DNA of 5,772 nucleotides from Cytophagales bacterium (GTDB lineage: Bacteria; Bacteroidota; Bacteroidia; Cytophagales; Cyclobacteriaceae). Positions 1 to 5,771 of this stretch are shown here, piece after piece; within the stretch, counting starts at the first letter, position 1; each line of letters begins with the position of its first letter. Position numbers and translations under genes: made by a program. The DNA lies in assembly GCA_003537495.1 (NCBI GenBank), contig DPSB01000619.1, positions 1-5,772 on the forward strand, read 5' to 3'. A model generated the notes under the pieces. That model saw only the letters and a list, made by a program, of their open reading frames with translations. It had not been told where the DNA came from and ran no database searches.

Positions 1-40
1 CATCAATATACTGGATATTCGTTATACACGATAGAGGCAT

Positions 41-72
41 AAAACAAAAAATCCCGGCAAGGCCGGGATTTT
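41..72 (-). terminator. Rho-independent terminator of the lipoprotein pair
   Basis: A GC-rich hairpin has arms at 48-58 and 62-72 (core ATCCCGGC / GCCGGGAT) and a three-base loop. Read on the minus strand it is followed by a T-rich run (TTTTTGTTTT, complement of 41-50). It lies about 20 bases past the stop codon of the 187-residue lipoprotein gene, where a terminator is expected. The plus-strand side has only a short T run, so activity is mainly expected on minus-strand transcripts. Confidence 0.9.
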
Positions 73-93
73 GATTTCTAAAGAAAGGTGGGA

Positions 94-657
94 TTAGTTG
101 TTACCCATTTTTGCCATTTCCTTTTCGAAAGTTTCTTTGAATTTTTCGTAATCGTAATCAATTTTCAAACGCTCGTCTTTGCTCAGGCGCTCGTTGTATT
201 TGGATACTAATTGATCGGCTGAAAGCTCGATGGCAACATACGTTTTATAAGTACCTGATTCAGTCTTCATCAGTTTTTCGCACAAAGTGGTAATTCCTGA
301 TAACGTCTGGTCAACCACTTCACGGTTTAAGCTTTCAAAGCGCTCTTCCACTTCTTCTTTGTTATTGAACTCACGTGAGTTTACATAGTTATCGGTAACC
401 GTTTTAACGGTGGTGTTGATAGCTTGTGCCAGTTCGTTGCGGGCATTTGTTAAGGCTTTCTTCTTGGAAGTTACCTGATCCTGACTTTCGCCAATGGAAT
501 TAGCGCGGAAAGCTTTGGAAGTTGTAAAGTAATCGGGACCAGAGCATGGCACGACAACTTCCTTTTCGCCTGATGGCACTTTTTCTTTCCCTTTACAACC
601 GGCAATTATAACAGCTGCTGCCAGTATAACAATCGAAACGTAGTTTAACTTTTTCAT
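94..657 (-). CDS. LPP20-like lipoprotein, 187 aa
   Basis: This is a predicted envelope lipoprotein of unknown function. I start it at the ATG at 655-657 because it gives a clean lipoprotein signal: MKK, then a hydrophobic stretch ending IIAGC with Cys21 as the lipidated residue. The longer open frame to 711 would bury this signal behind 18 unlikely residues. The mature protein has a Lys/Glu-rich linker (22-34), then a region resembling the LPP20 fold: FRANSIGESQD (50-60), an Ala/Lys-rich helix (about 63-80, KKKALTNARNELAQAI), and strands GTYKTYVAIEL (135-145). The last 35 residues are a charged helix (DYDYEKFKETFEKEM). Cys38 and Cys126 could pair outside the cytoplasm. Its upstream neighbour has a similar first domain, and the 114-bp gap holds no clear terminator, so one operon is likely. 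Being lipoproteins fits the family; the function is unknown. The LPP20 assignment rests on pattern resemblance. Confidence 0.85.
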   Translation of the reverse strand: MKKLNYVSIVILAAAVIIAGCKGKEKVPSGEKEVVVPCSGPDYFTTSKAFRANSIGESQDQVTSKKKALTNARNELAQAINTTVKTVTDNYVNSREFNNKEEVEERFESLNREVVDQTLSGITTLCEKLMKTESGTYKTYVAIELSADQLVSKYNERLSKDERLKIDYDYEKFKETFEKEMAKMGNN

Positions 658-771
658 ATAAGGTTTGAATTTGGTTATGCAATTTACAACAATGCAATTA
701 AGAGGCCACATCTGCCCGTCAATTTGATTTAGTCTTATTCTCTACTCCTAACTGCATCAAAATCAATCATT
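658..771 (-). other. Intergenic gap within the lipoprotein operon
   Basis: This gap separates the stop of the 457-residue gene from the start of the 187-residue gene. I see no strong hairpin followed by T residues, so transcription probably continues through. On the minus strand the 7-base word ATTGCAT occurs twice, 8 bases apart, about 20 to 40 bases before the downstream start, next to TAAATTGC. That word is only loosely like the Bacteroidota -7 element (TAnnTTTG) and has no matching -33 element at the usual distance. An internal promoter is possible but not supported. Confidence 0.35.
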
Positions 772-2145
772 TTACTGCAAAATTGCGTTTAGCAACTCGG
801 GCAGCTTATCGTTGTTTAATGTTTCCAGCGACTTATTATAAGCTTCCTGACTAGACCTTTCAAAGTCGAGGCTAAAGCCTTTTATGCGATCTAATGTAGT
901 GGCGTATATCTCTTTGTTATCGCGCGCTGTAGATACTTTAATTACAGCCGTTACATAGGTGATAAAAATGCTGCCGGACTGAGCCCCGCGTTCGGAGTTC
1001 GCATCAACATCCAACCAAAGTTCGGCCTTGTTTCTATCATCGGTAAACTCAAAACCAGAATTAGCCAGATAATTTTTAATCCGATTGGTGATTTGCTGAT
1101 TGCTCTTTTGTACGCCCAGACTCTTTTCTACCGAGGTAACATAAACCAAAGGTCGTTGTACTTTCATCAACACCACCGCTTTGGGTACCACCATTTTTTG
1201 CGCTACCAGCGAGTAGATTTCATCCTGTGTTTGACCCACAAAATTCATCATATCGATTTTAACACCTACCGTTTGCTCCATATCGCGCGAGCTTATTTTC
1301 GTAAGTAGAATTTTTACCTGACCATTCGCATCGGTTTTATAGGTTGGAAAAACATCACCTGCTCCTTTTTCGAAAGCTGCTGCCAGGGGTAAATCGGCAA
1401 TGGCTTTTCTGGTGGCTTTGTCGGTAGCACGCGCTAACACCGACAGATCATTCTGCGCAAGCCTGCGGTTTAACATCAATTCCTTCGGGTCAACAGTAAG
1501 GGAGATTTTATCCAACAGCAATTGCATACCGGCTACAATCTCGTTCGTGAGTAAAATCTCTTTGCCTTGATATTCCAATCGAATGGGCTCGTCCAAATAT
1601 TTTTCGATGGCGCGAAAACCCTGGTAATAAAATCCGAGTGACACCACCGGCTCTCCATTACGTTCAGCTTCTTTTGCTTTGGTAAAGAAATCTAAACCCA
1701 ACGTAATCGCATTTCGCTTTTGCTGATCCTTAATCTCTTTGTACCGTTGTTTACTCAACTTGTAGTAAACCCAATAATTCAATTCATCCTCCCAAGCTCC
1801 GGCTTGTTCAAATTCCTGAATCTCATCGGCAGCCGTGGTCTGAATGATCTGTTCGTATTTTTCCTGAAACTCCTTGTTGTTATCAATCTGCGTAAGCAAC
1901 GATGTGGAAGACACGTTTACTTTTATTTGCGACACGAGATCCTCCAAAGCACTTTTCTTAGCCGATTGGATGTAATTATTGTCACCCATTTTTGCGCTAT
2001 GACCTACACCGGTATAAAAACCAGATAATTCAGGTTTGGCCGAAAGCCAATCGGGTTTGGGGTTTTGCAGGTTCGACTTAAGACTGGTGTTTATGGACGG
2101 ACTGCAACCTGCCAGTAAAAAAGTGATGAATAGTAGACGTTTCAC
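772..2145 (-). CDS. LPP20-family lipoprotein, 457 aa
   Basis: This is a predicted outer-envelope lipoprotein. The start is GTG at 2143-2145; an in-frame TAA lies two codons upstream, so no longer version exists. The signal is very short: MKRLLFITFLLAGC, with Cys14 lipidated. An LPP20-type domain follows: PDW (31-33), YTGVGHS (44-50), an Ala/Lys helix (about 58-80) and YWVYYKLSKQRYKEI (124-138). Residues 148-215 look helical and repeat-like. Residues 250-300 (with TDANGQVKILLTKISS, 271-286) look like a small beta-sandwich. Residues 320-457 form a second alpha/beta domain with RIKNYLANSGFEF (355-367) and a long C-terminal helix, somewhat like FlgT- or CsgG/LpoB-type lipoprotein domains. The family is widespread in Bacteroidota envelopes, but its role is poorly defined. 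It is the first gene of a probable two-gene operon. The LPP20 call is fairly secure; the later domains are inferred. Confidence 0.88.
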   Translation of the reverse strand: MKRLLFITFLLAGCSPSINTSLKSNLQNPKPDWLSAKPELSGFYTGVGHSAKMGDNNYIQSAKKSALEDLVSQIKVNVSSTSLLTQIDNNKEFQEKYEQIIQTTAADEIQEFEQAGAWEDELNYWVYYKLSKQRYKEIKDQQKRNAITLGLDFFTKAKEAERNGEPVVSLGFYYQGFRAIEKYLDEPIRLEYQGKEILLTNEIVAGMQLLLDKISLTVDPKELMLNRRLAQNDLSVLARATDKATRKAIADLPLAAAFEKGAGDVFPTYKTDANGQVKILLTKISSRDMEQTVGVKIDMMNFVGQTQDEIYSLVAQKMVVPKAVVLMKVQRPLVYVTSVEKSLGVQKSNQQITNRIKNYLANSGFEFTDDRNKAELWLDVDANSERGAQSGSIFITYVTAVIKVSTARDNKEIYATTLDRIKGFSLDFERSSQEAYNKSLETLNNDKLPELLNAILQ

Positions 2146-2293
2146 AAATTATAATGCGCTTTATTTCGTTAGGTCGAATATACCATATCTGTGCCAATTG
2201 CCGGTTTTAGGGAGCACATGTGGCTAAATACGGTAGCAAGAAACGCGATTTCTGATAAAAATTTCTAATTTTAATCGATTAAACCTTACGGAG
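2146..2293. promoter_or_regulatory. Divergent intergenic region with two palindromes
   Basis: This stretch must hold the promoters for the minus-strand lipoprotein operon and the plus-strand small lipoprotein. For the minus strand, TATATTCG (2182 down to 2175) resembles the Bacteroidota -7 element TAnnTTTG. For the plus strand, TAATTTTA (2266-2273) resembles it too. Neither has a convincing TTTG -33 partner at about 19-21 bp. Two perfect palindromes are present: CACATGTG (2215-2222) and TTTAATCGATTAAA (2270-2283). The second lies 10 bases before the ATG of the small lipoprotein and overlaps the candidate -7 element, so it could be an operator. Promoter placement is tentative. Confidence 0.4.
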
Positions 2294-2800
2294 ATGAAAC
2301 GAATTATCTGGGTAGTTTGGATTGGTTTGATAGGTGCCGCTTGCCAGGAAAGCGAAAACACATCAGAATTTACGGGCAATGAAATAACCTATGCGTTGCA
2401 GCAGGGTTCGGAGTATGAGGTTTCCGGCACTGTTGTGTTTAAAGAGCGTAGAAATGGAACCACCACAGTTGCTGTTTCCTTAACGGGAACGGAGGGCAAT
2501 GATAAACTCCCTGTGCATTTACATTTGGGCGATTTGAGTGCAGCCGATGTTGATGTAGCTGCTTTGTTAAGCCCGGTTGATTCTAAAACCGGAAAAAGTG
2601 AAACATTGCTTACCAACCTTGCTGATGAAACAGCTGTAACCTATTCAAGCCTGTTACAATTGGAAGCCTGCATTAAAATCCATTTGGCCGATACGGGCCC
2701 CGGCCGCGATGTAATTCTGGCTGGAGGAAATATAGGCGAGTCGTTTACAAAATCGATTGCCAGTGGTAGAACAGGAATTGGGGTTTGCAAGAGTGAGTGA
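2294..2800 (+). CDS. Small lipoprotein with SOD/CHRD-like beta fold, 168 aa
   Basis: This is a predicted periplasm-facing lipoprotein. The signal is MKRIIWVVWIGLIGAAC with Cys17 lipidated; GGAG directly abuts the ATG, too close to be a normal ribosome binding site. The mature part follows a pattern seen in Cu,Zn superoxide dismutases and CHRD domains: VSGTVVF (43-49), TTVAVSLTGTEG (57-68), PVHLHLGD (73-80), IKIHLAD (127-133), GGNIG (144-148) and a C-terminal GRTGIGVC (158-165). H75, H77 and H130 sit where SOD has three of its copper ligands. The stretch 81-125, where SOD carries the bridging and zinc-binding histidines, has no histidine at all, so dismutase activity is doubtful. Cys126 and Cys164 could form a disulfide. 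The gene stands alone and converges on the sorting-domain remnant. Lipoprotein identity is firm; the SOD-like relation is inferred from motif order and could equally be CHRD. Confidence 0.8.
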   Translation: MKRIIWVVWIGLIGAACQESENTSEFTGNEITYALQQGSEYEVSGTVVFKERRNGTTTVAVSLTGTEGNDKLPVHLHLGDLSAADVDVAALLSPVDSKTGKSETLLTNLADETAVTYSSLLQLEACIKIHLADTGPGRDVILAGGNIGESFTKSIASGRTGIGVCKSE

Positions 2801-2837
2801 ATCGAATAAATTCAATTCACTTATTAATTCAATTAAT
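2793..2837. terminator. AT-rich inverted repeats between convergent genes
   Basis: Two adjacent inverted repeats overlap the stop codon of the small lipoprotein gene. One pairs 2797-2807 with 2810-2820 (GTGAATCGAAT against ATTCAATTCAC, one mismatch). The other is ATTAATT-C-AATTAAT (2823-2837), which overlaps the stop of the sorting-domain remnant. The position between converging reading frames suggests a weak two-way terminator. The stems are AT-rich and no long T run follows, so strength is uncertain. Confidence 0.45.
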
Positions 2838-3132
2838 GTTTCTTAACTACCTTAACAACTTCTGTTTGTCCTGATAATGTAGTTACCTGTAGGAAGTAAA
2901 GGCCAGCGGGCGCGAAACTTAAATCAATCTGAAGCTCATTTTCTGAATAATAGGAAGCATTAACGGGTATTTCTTTGCCAGACAAATCATGGATGGTAAG
3001 ATTTGCCCTATTTATATCCTTCAACAAGGTAACTTGAAACTTATCGTAAAAGGCATTGGGAAAAACGGATGTATCAAGGGACTTACGAATTGAATCCTCC
3101 CTCGCCCCTATTGGAGGTTGAGTAAAAGAGCA
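2833..3132 (-). pseudogene. Orphan T9SS type A sorting-domain remnant
   Basis: The frame encodes a C-terminal sorting domain with no protein in front of it. From VFPNAFYDKF at about 3066 down to the stop TAA at 2833-2835 it matches residues 740-816 of the neighbouring 816-residue protein at about 65 of 77 positions, including DLSFAPAGLY and KVVKK. Upstream the frame stays open to a TGA at 3133-3135 but has no ATG and no signal peptide; these about 20 residues (PPIGARED and so on) do not match the neighbour. Without Sec export a sorting domain cannot work, so this is most likely the 3' remnant of a duplicated cargo gene whose body was deleted. A short peptide from a TTG codon near 3027 is possible but unlikely. 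Substitutions are mostly conservative, so decay looks recent or the copy is being homogenised. Confidence 0.8.
2837..3070. repeat. Direct repeat copy A (sorting-domain DNA)
   Basis: These 234 bases align without any gap to 3165-3398 at a constant offset of 328 bases. I count about 25 mismatches by eye, or about 89% identity. Mismatches are uneven: two blocks of about 40 bases (near 2902-2940 and 3030-3070) are identical, while the rest carries clustered changes. Similarity ends abruptly after 3070. Confidence 0.9.
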
Positions 3133-3160
3133 TCAACGTTGACGCACCTTTTACTAACCC
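3071..3160. other. Spacer between the duplicated sorting domains
   Basis: This 90-base stretch separates the remnant's homology from the stop codon of the 816-residue gene. It holds an imperfect inverted repeat: AGTAAAAG (3121-3128) with CTTTTACT (3148-3155), enclosing the perfect 10-base palindrome TCAACGTTGA (3133-3142). It also has a small dyad CCTCC (3096-3100) / GGAGG (3113-3117). The hairpin lies 6 bases past the stop of the 816-residue gene and could weakly end transcription, although no T run follows. The GC-rich part at 3096-3117 looks unlike the neighbouring coding DNA and may be a short dispersed intergenic repeat. Confidence 0.45.
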
Positions 3161-5611
3161 TCATTGTTTCTTTACTACCTTAATAACTTCAGATTGCCCT
3201 GATAGTGTTGTGACCTTTAGGAGGTAAAGGCCAGCGGGCGCGAAACTTAAATCAATCTGAAGCTCATCTTCTGAATAATACGAAGCGTTAACGGGTAACT
3301 CTTTGCCAGTTAAATCATGGATAGTAAGGCTTGCCTTATTTATATCTTGTGACAAGGTAACTTGAAACTTATCGTAAAAGGCATTGGGAAAAACGGATTC
3401 AACAATCTTAACTCCTTTATGCTCCACACCTGTAACAACTTCAGTTAATTGCATTCTTAAAATGAATGATGGATTTTCCTTACCCGTCTGTTGAAAAAGT
3501 CCTAATGCAAATAAGTCTTCGTTAACTTCCGCCACCCGGCCATTAATTGGGGGTTGACTTACTATTAAGTGGTTTATAAATGTAGTCTGTGATGGTATCA
3601 CAAAATCAGTAACCACCGTACCATTTGTTTCTATTACGTATAAGTTAGTTGAATTTCTTTGTCTGATAAATATGCGAGAGCCAATTTGCTCAACCTGTGC
3701 ATCTATAAAGTAGACGCCATTAGGGCTTGGAGAATTTTCCTGATTTGTGTTGAACTCTAAGTCAATTCCTCCATTCGCATTTAGCTTTACCAAACGATAA
3801 GGAACAACTTGGCCAGCAAAATCAGTAAAGGATCCCCCCACCAGTATCTCATTATTATCAAGAACTTTAATCAGGGAAATACCTGCCCATCCGGGTGGGT
3901 TGTTATTTACAGGGCCCGCGCCTACATCAAATTCATTATCAATTGAGCCGTTTGGATTAAGTCGGATTAAATTTTTTACATCCTGAGCATTGAAAACTTT
4001 GAAATGAGAACCATATACCACTTTATCGCCCTGCATATCAAAGTCAAATGCAGTACTTGAAATATCATCTATACCACTTCCGATATCAAAGGTTCCATCT
4101 TTTTCACCGTTCGCGGTGAGCCTGCGGATAGTGTTGGCATCAGCAACCATAATTTTTCCATCTGGCAGAACAATGAACTTAATTACCTGATACAAATCTT
4201 CAAATGGTATAAAATTGAAGTCAGGCTTAATGCTACCCGTTCCACTCAATTTGAAGAAATTTTTGTGAGTACTTACCAGTATGTTGTCTTCATCCAAAAT
4301 CTCAATCTGTTTAACAGAACCTAAGTCTATGCTTTGTTTAAACGTTTCGTCAAGGGTTCCATTTAAATTAAGCCTGGCAATGCCAAATGTTTCAAATCCG
4401 TTTATCCGAATAAAATCTCCAGCCACAATCAGCTTATCTTGGTAATAATCGCCAATGGTGATAGTTCCGAAGCGCGCCACCTCCGGCTTAAAAGCAGTAT
4501 CAAAAGATGCGTCTGTTGCGAAACGTGACAATCCAAATACATTCCCTGAAATACTTGAGTTATCAAGCAGAATTAAACCATTAGCTACAGCGATGTTTAA
4601 AGTGTTGGAACCAAAAACGTTCAATTTTATAGGATCGAAAGAAGTCTCTAACTCACCCGTAGGGAGCATTCTGAAGAATCGATCAGCCGTTTCATTTTGG
4701 TAATCCAAAAAAGCTGCCGCGTATAGTATTCCATCTGGCATGGCAACTATTTCGGATACACCACCATTTAAGCTGGGCGGAGCAAAGGAATGATCAACAG
4801 AACCATTGCTGTTTAAACGCAACATACCTCTGTACCCCGGTTGACCATTAAATTCATTTATGTAGCATTTACCCAACAATACTTTTCCATCTGCTTGTAA
4901 AGTAATTGAACCAATAAAGTCATCGGTTCCATTGGCCGTGTCGAACGAAGTATCAAGTGTACCATTCATGTTAAGCCTGGCCACATCATGTCGCGTTACT
5001 CCGTTAACTTCCGAAAATCCACCTGAAACGTAGATCTTCCCATCAAACACTTCAATATCAGTAAGACCGGAATTAAATGTAACTCCAGCATTAAAGTCAT
5101 TTTCGGGTTGCAAGGTGTTGCTATATCGTTTTAATAGATTTCCCTGGGCCAACAGCACTTTGTCATCAGGTTGAACAGCAATTGTTGCTCCACCAGTAAT
5201 GTCGTTGAGTTGTTGTAAAACGGTTCCAGTTGAGCTAATAACCATGAGTATGGTTTCGAGGTAAATAGTATAGCGGGCTGATTCATATTTCCGAAAAAGC
5301 GCAACAATGTTACCATTGCTCATTAAATCGAGATCAACTACTAAAAAATTGCCATTGAAGTTGAAGTTGAAGTTGAAACTTTCATCCAGCGAACCGTCAC
5401 CATTTAAGCGAATAAGGTTATGTACCCGTTGATTTTCATAAAATGAAATATCACCGCCCACCAAAATTTTTCCGTCCGGTTGTACCTGAATATCTTCGAT
5501 TTTAGCTGCTCGAACAGGAAGCGGATCTTGAAAACTAAGGACCAATGACTGGCTTTGGGCAGATGTAAAACCCAACAGAATCAAAATGGTAACGTATCTC
5601 ATATCATTCAA
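3161..5611 (-). CDS. T9SS-secreted delta-60 repeat protein, 816 aa
   Basis: This is a predicted secreted or cell-surface protein. It begins with a Sec signal (MRYVTILILLGFTSAQSQ). The ATG at 5609-5611 adds three residues (MND) before a second ATG at 5600-5602, which gives an equally good or better signal; the choice is open. The body consists of about 13 units of 40-59 residues ending in an RLN..G.(L/I/S)D..F motif, for example at 68-79, 212-223, 265-276, 412-424, 549-561 and 608-620, preceded by strands such as QPDGKILVGGD (44-54). This is the delta-60 repeat; the count would suit two beta-propellers of six or seven blades. Residues 740-816 form the type A sorting domain (VFPNAFYDKF, LTIHDLTGKELP, DLSFAPAGLYLLKV, KVVKK), which directs outer-membrane passage by T9SS and is normally cleaved off. 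No enzymatic motif is visible; a binding or adhesion role is only a guess. A terminator hairpin sits about 20 bases before the start. Confidence 0.9.
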   Translation of the reverse strand: MNDMRYVTILILLGFTSAQSQSLVLSFQDPLPVRAAKIEDIQVQPDGKILVGGDISFYENQRVHNLIRLNGDGSLDESFNFNFNFNGNFLVVDLDLMSNGNIVALFRKYESARYTIYLETILMVISSTGTVLQQLNDITGGATIAVQPDDKVLLAQGNLLKRYSNTLQPENDFNAGVTFNSGLTDIEVFDGKIYVSGGFSEVNGVTRHDVARLNMNGTLDTSFDTANGTDDFIGSITLQADGKVLLGKCYINEFNGQPGYRGMLRLNSNGSVDHSFAPPSLNGGVSEIVAMPDGILYAAAFLDYQNETADRFFRMLPTGELETSFDPIKLNVFGSNTLNIAVANGLILLDNSSISGNVFGLSRFATDASFDTAFKPEVARFGTITIGDYYQDKLIVAGDFIRINGFETFGIARLNLNGTLDETFKQSIDLGSVKQIEILDEDNILVSTHKNFFKLSGTGSIKPDFNFIPFEDLYQVIKFIVLPDGKIMVADANTIRRLTANGEKDGTFDIGSGIDDISSTAFDFDMQGDKVVYGSHFKVFNAQDVKNLIRLNPNGSIDNEFDVGAGPVNNNPPGWAGISLIKVLDNNEILVGGSFTDFAGQVVPYRLVKLNANGGIDLEFNTNQENSPSPNGVYFIDAQVEQIGSRIFIRQRNSTNLYVIETNGTVVTDFVIPSQTTFINHLIVSQPPINGRVAEVNEDLFALGLFQQTGKENPSFILRMQLTEVVTGVEHKGVKIVESVFPNAFYDKFQVTLSQDINKASLTIHDLTGKELPVNASYYSEDELQIDLSFAPAGLYLLKVTTLSGQSEVIKVVKKQ
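3165..3398. repeat. Direct repeat copy B (sorting-domain DNA)
   Basis: This is the copy inside the intact 816-residue gene, covering the codons from the SVFPNA motif to the last residue. It pairs with 2837-3070. Because this copy continues into a complete repeat protein with a signal peptide, it is the functional one. Confidence 0.9.
5355..5378. repeat. Six-base microsatellite TTGAAG inside the coding region
   Basis: Four consecutive six-base units (TTGAAG three times, then TTGAAA) encode alternating Phe-Asn residues (about 79-86 of the 816-residue protein, FNFNFNFN). Gain or loss of a unit keeps the frame and would lengthen or shorten the loop after the first repeat by two residues. Confidence 0.85.
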
Positions 5612-5633
5612 GATAGAAAAAGGTTATAACAAA

Positions 5634-5659
5634 AAAAACGGGTCAGGCGACCCGTTTTT
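5634..5659 (-). terminator. Rho-independent terminator of the right-edge gene
   Basis: An 11-bp stem AAAAACGGGTC (5634-5644) / GACCCGTTTTT (5649-5659) closes a four-base loop. On the minus strand the run of eight A residues at 5631-5638 reads as T8 on leaving the stem. It lies about 26 bases past the stop at 5685 and only about 20 bases before the start of the 816-residue gene, so that gene must have its promoter in the hairpin region or depend on read-through. The plus-strand side also ends in T5, so it could work both ways. Confidence 0.88.
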
Positions 5660-5684
5660 ACTTAGTCTTATTAGAGTGCCTTCA

Positions 5685-5771
5685 TCAATCCCCACCACCC
5701 TTTGTTTCAACTTGGTAAGAACTTAACATCGCTGTAAAGTACTCTCTGTTCATGCGGGCAATATTCGTAAT
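5685..5771 (-). CDS. 3' end of an unidentified gene, cut by the window edge
   Basis: Only the last 28 or so codons are visible. The preferred frame ends at TGA 5685-5687 and reads ITNIARMNREYFTAMLSS, then YQVETKGGGD; this looks like an amphipathic helix plus a flexible tail. A second frame is also open to the edge and ends at TGA 5707-5709 (YEYCPHEQRVLYSDVKFLPS), so the frame is not certain. The terminator just downstream supports a minus-strand gene ending here. The product cannot be identified from so little. Confidence 0.45.
   Translation of the reverse strand: MTNIARMNREYFTAMLSSYQVETKGGGD

Noticed and set aside
1..40. Minus-strand ATG at 38-40 with an open frame to the left edge
   Set aside because: Thirteen codons are too few, and no promoter or recognisable N-terminus supports a gene.
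658..711. Longer N-terminus for the 187-residue lipoprotein
   Set aside because: Starting at 711 would put 18 extra residues with two Cys before a classical lipoprotein signal; the ATG at 655-657 is far better.
1093..1308. Plus-strand open frame inside the 457-residue lipoprotein gene
   Set aside because: It is antisense to a well-supported coding region, and its product shows no signal, domain or sensible composition.
1720..2028. Plus-strand open frame of 102 codons with hydrophobic stretches
   Set aside because: It is the antisense of the LPP20 domain coding region; the hydrophobicity comes from complementing Lys/Glu-rich codons.
2146..2153. TATAAT on the minus strand two bases before the GTG start of the 457-residue gene
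   Set aside because: It is too close: transcription would begin inside the gene and miss the only possible start codon.
2837..3398. The 234-bp direct repeats as ends of a mobile element
   Set aside because: The repeats are sorting-domain coding sequence and the 94 bases between them cannot hold a transposase, so gene duplication explains them better.
4455..4703. Plus-strand open frame inside the delta-60 repeat gene
   Set aside because: It overlaps a continuous, repeat-bearing reading frame on the other strand and resembles no family.
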